A stretch of DNA of 64,000 nucleotides from Deinococcus psychrotolerans (GCF_003860465.1 NZ_CP034183.1:1502001-1566000); one strand, 5' to 3'. Shown: positions 38,500-48,912, numbered from the stretch's first letter. Translations and numbers: made by a program. The notes: generated by a model from the sequence alone, not told the origin.

Positions 38500-39264
38500 A
38501 TGAAACTCAACAACGACCTGCTGCTGCTCAACCTGACCGCCGACTTCGGGAGCGGCCCCAGTCTGCTTCATCCCGTCCTGATTCTGGACGACGAGGCCGG
38601 GCATACTTTGGTGGACGCTGGAGTGCCGGGCATGGAAGACGCTATCAACGCCGAACTGGCCACGCTGGGCCTGAGTCTCAAAGACATCAAACAGGTCATC
38701 GTGACCCACCACGACCTCGACCACATCGGCAGCCTGCCAGCGATCATCACGGCCAGCGGCGCACAAGTCTGGGCGCTGGAGCGCGAGATTCCGCTGATCG
38801 AAGGTGACGAGTGGCCGCAAAAAAGGCCCAAACCGGAGCAAGTCGAGCAGATGATGGCCGACCCCACTGTGCCGCAGCCGCGCAAGGAGATGATCCGCCG
38901 GATGTCGGCCCTGCCGCCGGTACAGGTCAAAGTGAACCGCTCCCTTAGGGACGGCGAGATGCTGCCGCTGGCCGGGGGCGTGCGGGTGGTGGCGACGCCG
39001 GGCCACACCTTCGGCCACGCCAGCTTGTACCTTGAGCGCAGCAAGACGCTGATCACCGGAGACGCACTGGTTTCCGAACAGGGTCAGCTCGGCGCACCCA
39101 GAGCGCAGGTCACGCCCGACATGACGGCGGCGAGTGAGTCGGTAAGCAAGATGGCCGCTCTGGACGTGAACACCATCGTGACCTATCACGGCGGCGTGGT
39201 GAGCGAGGGAGCCAACGGGCAACTCCGCCGGGTGGCGGACGAGATGGCCGGGACAGACGGATGA
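38500..39264 (+). CDS. MBL-fold metallo-hydrolase
   Basis: A 254-residue metallo-beta-lactamase-fold protein. The zinc motif is [10 protein letters not shown] (about 76), with a later [10 protein letters not shown] and ITGDAL supplying the other ligands, and a C-terminal YHGG. Hydrolase of unknown substrate, soluble. The start at 38500 gives the usual [14 protein letters not shown]-terminus; GTG and TTG codons up to 38458 are in frame but less likely. Its stop overlaps the ATG of the SGNH gene by four bases, so both are co-translated. Confidence 0.85.
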   Translation: MKLNNDLLLLNLTADFGSGPSLLHPVLILDDEAGHTLVDAGVPGMEDAINAELATLGLSLKDIKQVIVTHHDLDHIGSLPAIITASGAQVWALEREIPLIEGDEWPQKRPKPEQVEQMMADPTVPQPRKEMIRRMSALPPVQVKVNRSLRDGEMLPLAGGVRVVATPGHTFGHASLYLERSKTLITGDALVSEQGQLGAPRAQVTPDMTAASESVSKMAALDVNTIVTYHGGVVSEGANGQLRRVADEMAGTDG

Positions 39265-39899
39265 CTGCCGCAGTGAGCAAGCCGCAGCGCTGGGTCTTTA
39301 TCGGGGACAGCATCACCGACACCGGACGCCGCGAAGACCCTGAGGGCTACGGTGACGGTTACGTCTCACGGATTCGTGAGCAACTGCTGGTGGACGATCC
39401 AGCCTACCCGGTTGAGTTCGTGAATCGGGGCGTCAGCGGCGACACCGTGCGCGAACTTCGGCAACGCTGGCAAAGTGACGTGACGGCCCTGAAGCCCGAC
39501 CTGCTGAGCGTCAAAATTGGCGTGAACGATGTATGGCGCAGCTTTGACGGTGCACCGAATCAGGCCGTCAACGCAGAAGAATACCGGGCGACCCTGCGCG
39601 GCCTGCTGGGTGAAGCCAGCATTTTAGAGTGCCGCTTGGTGCTCGTCACGCCATTTCTGGTGGAAGTCGACAAGGCCGACCCGATGCGCTCAGAAGTGGA
39701 AACCCGCGCCCGCATCGTCGGTGAGTTGGCTGATGAGTTCGGGGCCGTGCTGGTGGCGCTGCAACCCGCCTTCGACGCCGCAGTGGACGCCAGTACGCCG
39801 CAGCGCTGGGCACCTGACCGGGTGCATCCCAGCGGGCCGGGACACTTGCTGATCGCTCGGGAATGGCTGAAAGCGGTCAGGGCCGCTGATCCAGACTAA
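39261..39899 (+). CDS. SGNH/GDSL-type esterase
   Basis: A 212-residue SGNH hydrolase. The four blocks are visible: FIGDSITDTGRR with catalytic Ser about 17, the Gly in NRGVSGDT, the Asn in GVNDVWRS, and the Asp/His pair in APDRVHPSGPGH. There is no signal peptide, so it probably acts on an intracellular or imported ester, possibly a deacetylase of sugars. Overlap with the MBL gene upstream suggests a joint catabolic step. Confidence 0.9.
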   Translation: MTAAVSKPQRWVFIGDSITDTGRREDPEGYGDGYVSRIREQLLVDDPAYPVEFVNRGVSGDTVRELRQRWQSDVTALKPDLLSVKIGVNDVWRSFDGAPNQAVNAEEYRATLRGLLGEASILECRLVLVTPFLVEVDKADPMRSEVETRARIVGELADEFGAVLVALQPAFDAAVDASTPQRWAPDRVHPSGPGHLLIAREWLKAVRAADPD

Positions 39900-39902
39900 A
39901 CT
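39897..39902 (+). promoter_or_regulatory. -10 box (TAAACT) of the potassium channel gene
   Basis: TAAACT ends seven bases before the ATG at 39910 and overlaps the stop of the previous gene. Confidence 0.4.
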
Positions 39903-39909
39903 CGCGGAG

Positions 39910-40896
39910 ATGACCGCTCCCCTACCGCCCGGACAAGACTCCCCCAAACTCACCGAAACGCCTCACGATCTCGGTTTGGGCCGGGTGGTGGCCGAGCAGT
40001 CCGGCGAGCGCTTTCTCAATAAAGACGGCAGTTTCAATGTGCAGCGCCGGGGCATGGGCTGGCAATCCATCAGCCTTTACGGCGCACTGCTGACGGTGCC
40101 GTGGAACCTGTTTTTCCTGACGATGGGCGCACTGTATCTGGCGCTCAACGCGTTGTTCGGCCTGATTTATTTCGGGCTGGGCAGCGGCGCACTCAGCGAA
40201 GAACCCCTCATGGGCATGGGGCGCTATCTGGCCTGCTTTTTTTTCAGCGTGCAGACGTTCGGCACCATCGGTTACGGCCACGTGTATCCGCTGTCGGTGG
40301 CGGCCAACACGGTGGTCACGGTTGAAGCTTTTGTCAGCTTGCTGGGCGTGGCGCTGGCCACCGGCGTGCTGTTTGCCCGCTTCTCAAGGCCGCAAAGCCG
40401 GATTTTGTTTAGCCAAGTGGCGGTGATCGCGCCGTTTGAAGGCGGCAAAGCGCTGATGTTCCGGCTCATCAACGGGCGGCGCAGCCAACTGATGAACGCC
40501 AAAGTCGAAGCGGTGCATACCCAGTTTGAAACCCTGCCGGATGGACGGCGGGTGCGGCGCTTCAAGCGGCTGCAACTCGAACGTGCAGAAGTCACGCTGT
40601 TTCCGCTGGCGTGGACGGTGGTACACCCGATTACCCAAGACAGCCCGTATTGGCACACCACGCTGGAGGCTCTGCGCGAGGCTGACGCCGAAATCATGGT
40701 GGTCTTCAGCGCCACAGACGAGGCGGTGCAGCAAAACATTCACGCCCGCAGCAGCTACAAAATCCACGAGTTTCGCTGGAATCACCGCTTCGCCGACCTC
40801 TACCGCCGCACCCGTGACGGCCACCTCTATGTGGACGCCGAGCGCCTGCACGACACCGAAGCCATTTTGGAAGAAGTTGCACCGAGTCTAGAATGA
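39910..40896 (+). CDS. KirBac-type inward-rectifier potassium channel
   Basis: A 328-residue Kir-family channel. Two transmembrane helices (about 58-82 and 130-158) flank a pore loop with the selectivity filter TIGYG in FGTIGYGHVYP (about 119). The C-terminal 170 residues are the cytoplasmic IRK domain (FRLINGRRSQLMNAKVE, then VVHPITQDSPYWHT). The order and length match bacterial KirBac channels. The slide helix region RGMGWQSISLYGALL precedes TM1. Role: potassium flux, possibly in osmotic or desiccation response (inference). Confidence 0.9.
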   Translation: MTAPLPPGQDSPKLTETPHDLGLGRVVAEQSGERFLNKDGSFNVQRRGMGWQSISLYGALLTVPWNLFFLTMGALYLALNALFGLIYFGLGSGALSEEPLMGMGRYLACFFFSVQTFGTIGYGHVYPLSVAANTVVTVEAFVSLLGVALATGVLFARFSRPQSRILFSQVAVIAPFEGGKALMFRLINGRRSQLMNAKVEAVHTQFETLPDGRRVRRFKRLQLERAEVTLFPLAWTVVHPITQDSPYWHTTLEALREADAEIMVVFSATDEAVQQNIHARSSYKIHEFRWNHRFADLYRRTRDGHLYVDAERLHDTEAILEEVAPSLE

Positions 40897-40940
40897 GACA
40901 GCCAGCCGTTTACTTAGACATCTAACTACCACGCTCAGGC

Positions 40941-40946
40941 TAGACT
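40941..40946 (+). promoter_or_regulatory. -10 box (TAGACT) of the malic enzyme gene
   Basis: TAGACT ends five bases before the ATG at 40952. Confidence 0.45.
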
Positions 40947-40951
40947 GACGC

Positions 40952-42694
40952 ATGGCTCAAGTCTCGCGCTACTACGATGTCAAACGCGGCCCCGATGGGC
41001 ACCGTTACCTCAGTGTCAAAGTCACCGGCTTTTCACTGCTGCATATTCCGCTGCTCAACAAGTCCACCGGCTTTACTCCCGAGGAGCGGCGCTTTCTAGG
41101 CTTAGAAGGTCTGGTGCCGCCGCACACCTCCACCTTCGAGGAGCAAAAGCAGCGCACCTTTCAGCGCTACCTCCAGCAAGTCACCGACCTCGACAAGCAT
41201 GAGTTCATGCGGGCGCTGCAAGACCGCAACGAGGTGCTGTTTTACGGCATTCTGGCCGATCACCTCGAAGAACTGCTGCCGATTTTGTACACCCCGACGG
41301 TGGGGGAAGCGGTGCGGGTCTTTTCGCACATCTACCGCTACCCACGCGGGCTGTCGGTCAGCACTTTAGACGTTGACCGCGTGGAAGAAATGCTGGACAA
41401 CGTGCCGCTGGACGACGTGCGAATGATTGTCGCCACCGATTCCAGCGCCATTCTGGGCATTGGCGATCAGGGCTTTGGCGGCATGGCCATCAGCATCGGC
41501 AAGCTCAGCCTCTACACGGCAGCGGGCGGCGTCGGCCCCGACAAGACCCTGCCGGTCGAGCTGGACGTGGGCACCAACCGCCAGGATTTGATCGACGATC
41601 CGCTCTACCTCGGCGTTCACCACACCCGCCTGACTGGAGCCGCCTACGACGAATTTCTCGACAGTTTTGTCGAAGCCGTCTCGGCCCGCTATCCCAAAGC
41701 CATCATCCAGTGGGAAGATTTTGCGCGTGGTACGGCGTTTCACGTGCTCAACCGTTACCGCAAGGTCATTCCCAGCTTCAACGACGACATTCAGGGCACC
41801 GGGGCAATGGCGCTGGCAGGCCTGATCAGCGCGTCTCGGCTCAAGGGAGAGCGGCTGCAAGACCAGGTCTTTGTGGTGGTCGGCGCGGGCGCGGGCGGCA
41901 TCGGCGTAGCGGGCATGATCCGCAGCGGCCTGATGCGGGCGGGGCTGAGTCCTGCCGAGGCGAGCAGCAAAGTCTACGTGATTGACCGCTACGGCCTGCT
42001 GATGCACGGTCAGGCCCTCGAAGACCACCAGCTCAGCTTTGCCAAAACGCCTGCCGACGTTGAGGGCTGGACAGTGGGCGGCGAGTGGCCCAGCTTGTAC
42101 GAAACCGTCAAGAACTGCGGAGCTACCGCGTTGTTAGGCTTGTCAGGTGTACCGGGCCTGTTTAGCCAGCCGATCGTAGAAGCGCTGCACGCCAACGCGG
42201 CTCAGCCCATTGTTTTCCCGCTGTCCAACCCCACCGCCAATGTGGAAGCCCAGCCTGCCGACGTGCTGACTTGGACGAACGGAGCCGCCATCGTCGCTTC
42301 GGGCAGCCCGTTTGCCGATGTAGAACTCAGCGGCGTGACGTATCCGATTGGGCAGGGCAACAACGCCTTCATTTTTCCAGGGCTGGGCTTCGGGGCGATT
42401 ATCAGCCGCGCCCGCGAAATCACCGACAGCATGATTATGGCCGCCGCCGAAACGCTGGCCGACGAAACCGTTCAGTACGGCGGGCTGGTTTATCCGCCGA
42501 TCTCTGTTATCCGCGAGGTGTCGATCAAGGTCGCCGTGCGGGTGGCCCGCCAAGCCATTTTTGAAGGTGTAGCCGCCGAAAAGCGGGTTCGCAACCTGAC
42601 CGACGAGGAGCTGGCCTCCTTCGTGGAACGCCGCTTCTGGAAGCCCCACTACTTGCCGCTGCGGAAAGCGGAAGCTGGGGAAATGCTGCTGTAA
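40952..42694 (+). CDS. maeA: NAD-dependent malic enzyme
   Basis: Malic enzyme oxidatively decarboxylates malate to pyruvate. The 580-residue size is that of the large (eukaryote-type/ScfA) malic enzymes. Signatures: [27 protein letters not shown] after the metal-binding Glu in [20 protein letters not shown], then the dinucleotide-binding [11 protein letters not shown]. An N-terminal peculiarity is a 40-residue segment before the standard start, beginning [22 protein letters not shown] rather than NADP preference is inferred. It has its own promoter and terminator. Confidence 0.93.
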   Translation: MAQVSRYYDVKRGPDGHRYLSVKVTGFSLLHIPLLNKSTGFTPEERRFLGLEGLVPPHTSTFEEQKQRTFQRYLQQVTDLDKHEFMRALQDRNEVLFYGILADHLEELLPILYTPTVGEAVRVFSHIYRYPRGLSVSTLDVDRVEEMLDNVPLDDVRMIVATDSSAILGIGDQGFGGMAISIGKLSLYTAAGGVGPDKTLPVELDVGTNRQDLIDDPLYLGVHHTRLTGAAYDEFLDSFVEAVSARYPKAIIQWEDFARGTAFHVLNRYRKVIPSFNDDIQGTGAMALAGLISASRLKGERLQDQVFVVVGAGAGGIGVAGMIRSGLMRAGLSPAEASSKVYVIDRYGLLMHGQALEDHQLSFAKTPADVEGWTVGGEWPSLYETVKNCGATALLGLSGVPGLFSQPIVEALHANAAQPIVFPLSNPTANVEAQPADVLTWTNGAAIVASGSPFADVELSGVTYPIGQGNNAFIFPGLGFGAIISRAREITDSMIMAAAETLADETVQYGGLVYPPISVIREVSIKVAVRVARQAIFEGVAAEKRVRNLTDEELASFVERRFWKPHYLPLRKAEAGEMLL

Positions 42695-42706
42695 GCGTTG
42701 AAGCTG

Positions 42707-42743
42707 AGCGAGGTCGGGAAACTAAAAGCGCCCCGACCTCGCT
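42707..42743 (+). terminator. Hairpin terminator of the malic enzyme gene
   Basis: AGCGAGGTCGGG / CCCGACCTCGCT, a perfect 12-bp stem; the following T-run is weak. Confidence 0.6.
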
Positions 42744-43041
42744 TGATACTGAAAAGCTGATGAGGCTGGAGCGTTTGGCTTCTTGCCTTCGGTGAACTTA
42801 GATGCGTACTTGGCAGGGTGTTAAAGAGCGCCCCAGCCCCCGCCCCAGTGGGGCGAGGGAGCAAGTCGCTGCGCTCGGCACTGTGTCTTCGCAGCGTGAC
42901 TCGTGGGCGCTTCCTCCCGCATTCTCCACGGCTAGGCCTTCGGTGGCGTTTTGGCCGCCGCGCTTAAGACTGTGTCAGCCCATGAAACCGGAAGGCGAAG
43001 GTTGACTTGGAGATTTTGAGCGTTTAGAGACAAAATGGCGC
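42744..43041. repeat. Gene-free stretch, possible dispersed repeat
   Basis: About 300 bases between two terminators and convergent genes. It contains CCCGCCCCA/TGGGGCGAGG inverted arms near 42840-42862 and no plausible gene. The pattern resembles small non-coding repeats of Deinococcus genomes, but no second copy is visible in this window. Confidence 0.3.
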
Positions 43042-43092
43042 AACAACAAACCGGCCCCAGAAACTCACTGTCTCTGGGGCCGGTTTGTTGTT
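43042..43092 (-). terminator. Perfect 20-bp stem terminator of metK
   Basis: AACAACAAACCGGCCCCAGA (43042-43061) pairs over all 20 bases with 43073-43092. It lies just past the metK stop. Confidence 0.85.
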
Positions 43093-43106
43093 TGTTTCAA
43101 AAACGC

Positions 43107-44309
43107 TTAGGCCAGCGCTTCCGCTTCTACTCTCAGCGCGTCCACTTTGCTGAGCTGCTCCCAGGGAAACTCGGGGCGGCCAAAGTGACCGTAAGCGGCG
43201 GTCTGGGCGTAGATGGGCCGCAGCAAGTCCAGCTCAGCGATGATGGCCTGCGGGCGGGCGTCGAAATGGCGGCGCACCAAGTCGGCCAGCGCTTCGTCGC
43301 TCAGCTTGCCAGTGCCGTAGGAATCCACCCGCAGCGACACCGGAGAAGCGCGGCCAATGGCGTAGGCGACTTCCACCAGCGCTTTTTTGGCGAGGCCCGC
43401 CGCCACCAGATTCTTGGCAATATAACGGGCGTAGTACGCCGCTGAGCGATCCACCTTGGTGGGGTCTTTGCCGGAGAAGGCTCCGCCGCCGTGCGGAACT
43501 GCGCCGCCGTAAGTGTCCACGATGATCTTGCGCCCGGTCAGGCCGGTGTCGCCGTGCGGCCCACCGATCACGAATTTGCCGGAGGGATTGATAAAGAACT
43601 TGGTTTCGGGGCGCAGGTACTCGGCGGGAATCACGGCCCGGATGACTTGGGCTTCCATATCGGCGCGAATCTGCTCCTGCGAGACTTCCTCGTCGTGCTG
43701 GGTAGAAATGACCACCGTATCGACCCAAGTATCGCCGTCCTCGCGCACCACTGTGACCTGGGCTTTGGCGTCGGGGCGAAGGTACGGCACAATCTCGGCT
43801 TTGCGGAGCTCGGCGAGGCGGCGGGTCAGCTTGTGGGCGAGGCTGATCGGCAGCGGCATCAGTTCGGGCGTTTCGTCGGTGGCGTAGCCGAACATCAGCC
43901 CCTGATCGCCCGCTCCGATCATGCTGTGGGCATTGGCCGGATCGGCCCGCTCGGCCTCACTCATGCCGCGCCACTCCTCACTGAAGTTCACGCCGCCCGC
44001 GATGTCGGGGCTCTGCTCGTGGAGCGCCACCAGCACGGCGCTGTACTCGGCGTCAAAGCCGTAGTGGGCGCGGGTATAGCCGACGAGCTTGACCGCCTCG
44101 CGCACCACCCGCTGCACGTCCACGTGGGCGCTGTGGGCGGTGACTTCGCCCGCCACCACAGCCATGCCGGTGGTCAGCAGGGTTTCGACCGCGACGCGGC
44201 TGCTGGGTTCTTGGCGCAAAAACTCGTCGAGAATGCTGTCGGAGATGAAGTCGGCCAGTTTGTCGGGATGGCCTTCGGAAACCGATTCTGAGGTATAAAA
44301 CTTCCGCAT
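43107..44309 (-). CDS. metK: S-adenosylmethionine synthase
   Basis: MetK makes SAM from methionine and ATP. The 400-residue product starts with the standard [13 protein letters not shown] block (catalytic His). It continues with the DQGLMFGYA adenosine loop, the [13 protein letters not shown] segment and [21 protein letters not shown] phosphate-loop signature. The length is normal. Start at 44309 is family-typical ([10 protein letters not shown]). No SAM riboswitch-like leader is seen in the 70 bases to the divergent methyltransferase gene. Confidence 0.97.
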   Translation of the reverse strand: MRKFYTSESVSEGHPDKLADFISDSILDEFLRQEPSSRVAVETLLTTGMAVVAGEVTAHSAHVDVQRVVREAVKLVGYTRAHYGFDAEYSAVLVALHEQSPDIAGGVNFSEEWRGMSEAERADPANAHSMIGAGDQGLMFGYATDETPELMPLPISLAHKLTRRLAELRKAEIVPYLRPDAKAQVTVVREDGDTWVDTVVISTQHDEEVSQEQIRADMEAQVIRAVIPAEYLRPETKFFINPSGKFVIGGPHGDTGLTGRKIIVDTYGGAVPHGGGAFSGKDPTKVDRSAAYYARYIAKNLVAAGLAKKALVEVAYAIGRASPVSLRVDSYGTGKLSDEALADLVRRHFDARPQAIIAELDLLRPIYAQTAAYGHFGRPEFPWEQLSKVDALRVEAEALA

Positions 44310-44380
44310 GTCTGCCTCGGCGCTGCTCTTCCTTCGGGCGGGGTGTGTCTCACAGAACAGACCTGGAGAGGAGTGTTCAC

Positions 44381-45352
44381 ATGCCCGCCAAGCGCCAAGT
44401 CAGCTTAACAAGCTTGCGGCGCGGCGAACAGGGGGGCGCGATCTGTCATCTTGGGCAGGTGTTTATTTTTACGGTGCAGCCGCTGAGCGAAGTGCTGCCA
44501 CTCCTGCGGCAAACGCTGGAGACAGCGGGAGAAGTGACGTTCAGCGCCCCCGACCCCGACTTGGGTACGGGCCTGTACGCGGGCGAGGTGAGCGCGGCGG
44601 GCCGTCACCGTTCTTACGCGGCGTGGCTGGACATCGCCGAGGTGCTGGGCGCACGGCTGCTGACGCCCGCCAAGCTGGAAGCCGGACGGGTACAACTGAC
44701 CCTGAGCCGCTTGCCGCCGCCGCTGCGCGAGGGCCACTACGGCGCGGGCAGCGAGTTTCAGCGCGTCAATAAGCTCGAAGATGCGTGGTTTTTGCAAGGC
44801 TTCACGGAAGCGCTGGAGCGGGCCAAACTGAGTGACGGCGCACGCCTCCTCAGCGTGGGCGTCGGCGCAGGCCGAGAACTGGAAGCGCTGGCGCTGGCTT
44901 ATCCCGACCTCAGCTTTGAAGTCGTCGGCATAGACACGGACGAGAGTGCTTTGGAATTGGCCCGTCAGAGATACCCCAACTGGACATTTGAGTTGGGCGA
45001 CGTAAACGCGCTGAACTTGGACTTGGGCCGCTTCGATTTGGTCGTGGCCCTCAGCGTGCTGCAAAGTCGCGGGGTAAATCTGGACGTGGCCCTGCGCGGC
45101 CTCACCAAGCACCACCTGAGCGGGCGGGGCAGTCTGATTCTCGGCTTTCCCAATGCCCGCTACGCTGGCGGCGAGCTGCGCTACGGCGCACGGATGCTCA
45201 ACTTCCGCGACCCGGATCTGTCGCTGCTGATGGCCGACGTGGCGCTGGTGCGCCGTCACCTGCACAAGCACGGCTTCAAGGTTTATGTGACCGGCAAATA
45301 TGAAGTGCTGGTGACGGGCGTGCCGAGCGGTCAGGTTAAACTGAGTCCCTAA
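44381..45352 (+). CDS. SAM-dependent methyltransferase
   Basis: A 323-residue class I methyltransferase. The SAM-binding loop is [17 protein letters not shown] (about 153-170), the acidic motif is [18 protein letters not shown] and motif IV is [15 protein letters not shown]. The first 110 residues are an extra beta-rich domain. The start at 44381 has GAGAGGAG upstream, and 12 codons further up is another in-frame start without it. Position next to metK and directly before pyrF suggests nothing specific. Substrate unknown. Confidence 0.75.
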   Translation: MPAKRQVSLTSLRRGEQGGAICHLGQVFIFTVQPLSEVLPLLRQTLETAGEVTFSAPDPDLGTGLYAGEVSAAGRHRSYAAWLDIAEVLGARLLTPAKLEAGRVQLTLSRLPPPLREGHYGAGSEFQRVNKLEDAWFLQGFTEALERAKLSDGARLLSVGVGAGRELEALALAYPDLSFEVVGIDTDESALELARQRYPNWTFELGDVNALNLDLGRFDLVVALSVLQSRGVNLDVALRGLTKHHLSGRGSLILGFPNARYAGGELRYGARMLNFRDPDLSLLMADVALVRRHLHKHGFKVYVTGKYEVLVTGVPSGQVKLSP

Positions 45353-45353
45353 G

Positions 45354-46178
45354 ATGACTCCCACTCCCTTTGCCCAGCGCCTCACCGAACGCAGCCTCAC
45401 TCTCGGCACCCGCCTGTGCCTCGGCCTCGATCCCCGACTGGACGCTTACGAGAGCCGCGACGCCCTGCGGCAGCACACTTTGGCGGTGCTGGACGGCTGC
45501 GCTCCTTACGCCGCCTGCGTCAAACCGCAATTCGCCTTTTACGAAGCGCTGGGCCTGTGGGGCATGCAACTCCTCGAAGACCTCTGCGCGGCGGCCCGCT
45601 CACTCGACCTGCCAATTATTCTGGACGGCAAGCGCGGCGATATCGGCTCCACGGCGGCGGCCTACGCGCAGGCGTGGCTGATGGGCGATCACGCGGGCGA
45701 CGCGCTGACCGTCAATCCGTTTCTGGGCGCGGAGACGCTGACACCGTTCGTGGAAGCGGCACAGGCCAACGGCGGCGCGGTGTTCGTGTTGGTCAAGACC
45801 AGCAATCCGGGTCAAGCTGATTTTCAGGGCGAAGGAGTATCGGAGCGGGTGGCGCAGGTGGTGGCACGGCTGGGACAAGACGAAGTGGAGCGGAGCGGCA
45901 GCGAACTCAGCAGTGTCGGCGCGGTGGTGGGCGCGACGCATCCGCAGGAACTGGCGCAGTGGCGGGCGGCCATGCCCCACGCGCTCCTGCTGCTGCCGGG
46001 GCTGGGAGCGCAGGGGGCCAAAGCGGCCGACCTCGCCGCCGCCTTCTTACCGGACGGCACGGGCGCGGTGGTGAGTGCCAGCCGGGGCATTCAGTACGCC
46101 CATGCGCTGGACGTGGACGCGGCAGGTGCAGCCGCCAAGAGCTTCCGGGACGAGCTGAACGCGGCGCTCAAGCTCTAA
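45354..46178 (+). CDS. pyrF: Orotidine 5'-phosphate decarboxylase
   Basis: PyrF decarboxylates OMP to UMP, the last step of UMP synthesis. The 274-residue length and the motif [16 protein letters not shown], holding the catalytic Asp-Lys-Asp set, identify the larger type 2 (archaeal/actinobacterial-like) form. [11 protein letters not shown] near the N-terminus and the [16 protein letters not shown] plus PGLGAQG blocks complete the barrel. The ATG at 45354 lies one base after the preceding stop codon, so it is likely co-translated with the methyltransferase. Confidence 0.95.
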   Translation: MTPTPFAQRLTERSLTLGTRLCLGLDPRLDAYESRDALRQHTLAVLDGCAPYAACVKPQFAFYEALGLWGMQLLEDLCAAARSLDLPIILDGKRGDIGSTAAAYAQAWLMGDHAGDALTVNPFLGAETLTPFVEAAQANGGAVFVLVKTSNPGQADFQGEGVSERVAQVVARLGQDEVERSGSELSSVGAVVGATHPQELAQWRAAMPHALLLLPGLGAQGAKAADLAAAFLPDGTGAVVSASRGIQYAHALDVDAAGAAAKSFRDELNAALKL

Positions 46179-46204
46179 GGACATCACGCCTCACCTCCGC
46201 GCTC

Positions 46205-46210
46205 TACCCT
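46205..46210 (+). promoter_or_regulatory. -10 box (TACCCT) of the DUF2946-like gene
   Basis: TACCCT ends six bases before the GTG at 46217. Confidence 0.45.
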
Positions 46211-46216
46211 GAGCAC

Positions 46217-46642
46217 GTGACCCCTGCGGCCAAACAACGTCTGCTCCAGCTTTGGACGGCGCTGCTGTGTTTGGCCGCTTCCTTTGCCTACCTGCTGCGC
46301 GAGCCAGACCACTTGAGCGGCTCGCTGAGTTTGCCAGCGGTGGCAGGCATGGCGACGGACATGGGGAACATGGACATGAGCGGCGAACTGGCCGACATGG
46401 AGATGGATCGGGCCGACCATTCAGCCCACGCCCCATCCAGCGCCCCAAATAAGTCAGCGCACAGCCACGCTCGGCACTGCCCGTTTTGCTTTAGTGCCGC
46501 CTTCGCACTGGAGACTCAGGGCGTCGAGCTGTGGGTGGATACGGCCAAGCACGCCGACTTTTCGAGTTTCCCTTATCACACGCCGCATCTGCTGACCTTG
46601 CGGCACGCCGAGGCCCGCGCTCCACCTCCGTTCCAGAGCTGA
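46217..46642 (+). CDS. DUF2946-like Met/His-rich protein, probable copper handling
   Basis: A 141-residue protein in the DUF2946 mould. It has one N-terminal hydrophobic helix (about 6-25), then a Met/Asp/His-rich stretch (MATDMGNMDMSG, DHSAHAPS, SAHSHARH) and an HCPFCFSAA motif around residue 88. Cys and Met/His clusters of this kind bind Cu(I). The PCu(A)C chaperone gene follows after 36 bases. The GTG start at 46217 follows a TACCCT box. Role in periplasmic copper handling is inferred. Confidence 0.7.
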   Translation: MTPAAKQRLLQLWTALLCLAASFAYLLREPDHLSGSLSLPAVAGMATDMGNMDMSGELADMEMDRADHSAHAPSSAPNKSAHSHARHCPFCFSAAFALETQGVELWVDTAKHADFSSFPYHTPHLLTLRHAEARAPPPFQS

Positions 46643-46678
46643 CCCCGACCATTTTTCTTTCGCTCTGGAGGTTTTTAG

Positions 46679-47194
46679 ATGTCTCTTCAATCTGTTTTTT
46701 TTGCTCTGATCCTGCTGGCAGTTGTTCCGGCAGCGCAGGCCCAGCAACACCACAGCATGCCCGGTATGACCATGCCAGTGCCCGCTCAACCCGCGACCAG
46801 TACCGCCAAGAAGTTGCCCGCCGCGCCCGTCAAAATTAGCGGAGCGTTTGTTCAGGCGCTCCCGCCCAGCGCGGCAGACGGCAGCGTGTACTTGAGCATC
46901 ACCAACACCGGCAAGGCGGCCCTCAAGCTGACCGGCGGCACGTCCAATGTGAGTAAGGCAGTCACGCCGATGCAGCAAACCAAAATGGAAGGCATGGCCG
47001 GAATGACCGGCATGAAGGATTTGCCCACCATGATCATCAAGGCAGGCCAGACCCTGACGCTGAGTCCGGGCGGCAACCATTTGATGCTCTACAGGATGAA
47101 GCGCGTGCCGCAGGTCGGCGAAAAGGTCACGTTGACGCTGAACTTTACAGGCTACGCGCCGCTGACCCTCAAAGTGCCCGTCAAGCGGTTGTAG
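46679..47194 (+). CDS. PCu(A)C-family copper chaperone
   Basis: A 171-residue secreted protein with a 20-residue signal peptide (ending VVPAAQA). The mature part starts with a Met/His-rich tail QQHHSMPGMTMP and has the PCu(A)C cupredoxin-like fold. Copper-binding hallmarks are the Met cluster MEGMAGMTGM and PGGNHLMLYRMK. Such proteins deliver Cu(I) to the CuA site of cytochrome c oxidase. GGAGG lies seven bases before the ATG. Its operon mate is the DUF2946-like gene. The stop is only three bases from the convergent serA stop. Confidence 0.88.
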   Translation: MSLQSVFFALILLAVVPAAQAQQHHSMPGMTMPVPAQPATSTAKKLPAAPVKISGAFVQALPPSAADGSVYLSITNTGKAALKLTGGTSNVSKAVTPMQQTKMEGMAGMTGMKDLPTMIIKAGQTLTLSPGGNHLMLYRMKRVPQVGEKVTLTLNFTGYAPLTLKVPVKRL

Positions 47195-47197
47195 GCA

Positions 47198-48826
47198 CTA
47201 CGCCCGCACCAGATACGCCGATTCGATCACGTCCAGCGCCCTCACCGCGTCGAGTTGCTCGGGGCTGAGGGCGTCGTCCAGCGTCAGGGTAAACAGCGCC
47301 TGCCCACCCTTCTGAGCGCGGCCCAGCGCCATGCCCGCGATGTTGACGCCCCAGGTGCCCAGCAAGTTGCTGAGCTTGGCGACTGCGCCGGGCTTGTCTT
47401 CGTTGGAAGCGATCAGGATGTAGCCTTCAGGTTCCAGCTCGACCCTGAAGTCGCGCAGGCGGGTCAGGCGCGGCGACTTGCCAAAGACCGTGCCGCCCAC
47501 CGTGCGGGAGCGCTCTTTTGCGCCGTGCTGGGTGACTTTGACGATCACTTCGGTTTGGTAGTCGGGGCTGTCGGTCTGCTCGCGCACCGCCACCGAGAGC
47601 CCGCGTTCTTTGGCCAGAGCGCGGGCGTTGATCATGTTGGGGCGCTCATCGGTGCTGCCCGACAAGTAGCCCACCAGCACGCTGGTCAGCACCGGCGCAG
47701 GGTCGGCGGGAAAGTCGCCCCGGAACGTCACCTCCACGTCGCTGGCTCCCGGCAAAAGTTGCGCCAGAATGCGGCCCAGCTTTTCGCCGAGCGTCATATA
47801 GCCGCCCAGCGCTTCCATCGTCTTGGGATCGAGCGAGGGCGCGTTGACCGCTCCCCTGCTCACGTCGCCTTTCAGCGCGGCCAGCACCCGGCCCACGATT
47901 TCCGCGCCGACCCGCTCCTGCGCTTCGACGGTGTTGGCCCCCAAGTGAGCGGTGATGCCGAGGTTGGGCGCGTGCAAAAAGATGTGTTCGGGGGTGGGCG
48001 GCTCGTCCACGAACACGTCGATGCCCGCCGCGAAGAGGTGACCGCTGCTCAGGGCGTCCACCAGCGCCTGCTCGTCGATGATGCCGCCCCGCGCCGCATT
48101 CACGGCGATGGAGCCGGGCCTCAGCTTGGCGAGCTCGGCCTGACCCAACATGCCGCGCGTTTCGTCGGTCAGCGGGGTGTGAACCGTCACCGCGTCTACC
48201 TGCGCCAGCAACTCGTCGAGCGTGGCCATCCGCCCAACGCCCAGGCGCTCGAATTTGCTGTCGGGCACGTAAGGGTCGTAAGCCACCACATTCATCTTGA
48301 GGCCCTGCGCTCTATCGGCCACCATGCTGCCGATGCGCCCCAGCCCGATGATGCCCAGCGTGCGGTCTTTGAGTTCGAGGCCGAGGAACTTGCGATCCCA
48401 GTCGCCCGCGCGGGTTTTGGCGTCGCTGCGGGTCAGCCCTCTGGCGGCGGCCATCAAGTGCATCACGGCCAGCTCCGCTGCCGAAACATTGTTGCTCTCG
48501 GGAGCGTTGAGCACCAGCAAACCACGCAGCGAGGCGTAATCGAGGTCGATGTTGTCCACGCCCACCCCGCCGCGCCCGATGACTTTCAGGCGCGGGCCAG
48601 CGGCGTCGATCAGCTCTTTGTCGACTTTGGTGCGGCTGCGGGTAATCAGCGCGTCGAAGTCGGGCAAGCGGCGCAGGGTTTCCTCACGCGGCAAGTTGCC
48701 CTCGTATTCCAGCTCAAAGCCGGGAAAGTCGAGGTTACCGGGGTTCATCTCGTCGCAGATCAGCACCCGCAGGGGCGCGGTCAGGTTGGCTTGAAGCTGT
48801 TCGGAATGGGTCGCGGAGGCGGTCAT
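47198..48826 (-). CDS. serA: D-3-phosphoglycerate dehydrogenase
   Basis: SerA starts serine synthesis by oxidising 3-phosphoglycerate. The 542-residue product is the long form. It has the catalytic domain, the NAD motif GLGRIGSMVADRA, the active-site Arg in NAARGGIID and the His in TAHLGANTVEAQERVG. An intervening domain (about 330-450) and a C-terminal ACT domain (about 460-535) that binds serine for feedback control follow. The start at 48826 lies six bases after a TACCCT box. Confidence 0.95.
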   Translation of the reverse strand: MTASATHSEQLQANLTAPLRVLICDEMNPGNLDFPGFELEYEGNLPREETLRRLPDFDALITRSRTKVDKELIDAAGPRLKVIGRGGVGVDNIDLDYASLRGLLVLNAPESNNVSAAELAVMHLMAAARGLTRSDAKTRAGDWDRKFLGLELKDRTLGIIGLGRIGSMVADRAQGLKMNVVAYDPYVPDSKFERLGVGRMATLDELLAQVDAVTVHTPLTDETRGMLGQAELAKLRPGSIAVNAARGGIIDEQALVDALSSGHLFAAGIDVFVDEPPTPEHIFLHAPNLGITAHLGANTVEAQERVGAEIVGRVLAALKGDVSRGAVNAPSLDPKTMEALGGYMTLGEKLGRILAQLLPGASDVEVTFRGDFPADPAPVLTSVLVGYLSGSTDERPNMINARALAKERGLSVAVREQTDSPDYQTEVIVKVTQHGAKERSRTVGGTVFGKSPRLTRLRDFRVELEPEGYILIASNEDKPGAVAKLSNLLGTWGVNIAGMALGRAQKGGQALFTLTLDDALSPEQLDAVRALDVIESAYLVRA

Positions 48827-48832
48827 AACTTC

Positions 48833-48838
48833 AGGGTA
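48833..48838 (-). promoter_or_regulatory. -10 box (TACCCT) of serA
   Basis: TACCCT on the minus strand six bases before the ATG at 48826. Confidence 0.5.
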
Positions 48839-48912
48839 CTGCGCGGCGGCAAGCGGGGCAGGCAGGTTGTCTGTTTGGGCTCGGGGTTCCTCAGACTGAG
48901 GGCAGCTCAGGC

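Noticed and set aside
42744..43041. Possible small gene or tRNA in the metK-maeA gap
   Set aside because: No frame has a ribosome site or protein-like composition, and no cloverleaf could be drawn.
44310..44380. SAM riboswitch before metK
   Set aside because: Only about 70 bases separate the divergent starts, with no conserved riboswitch helices seen.
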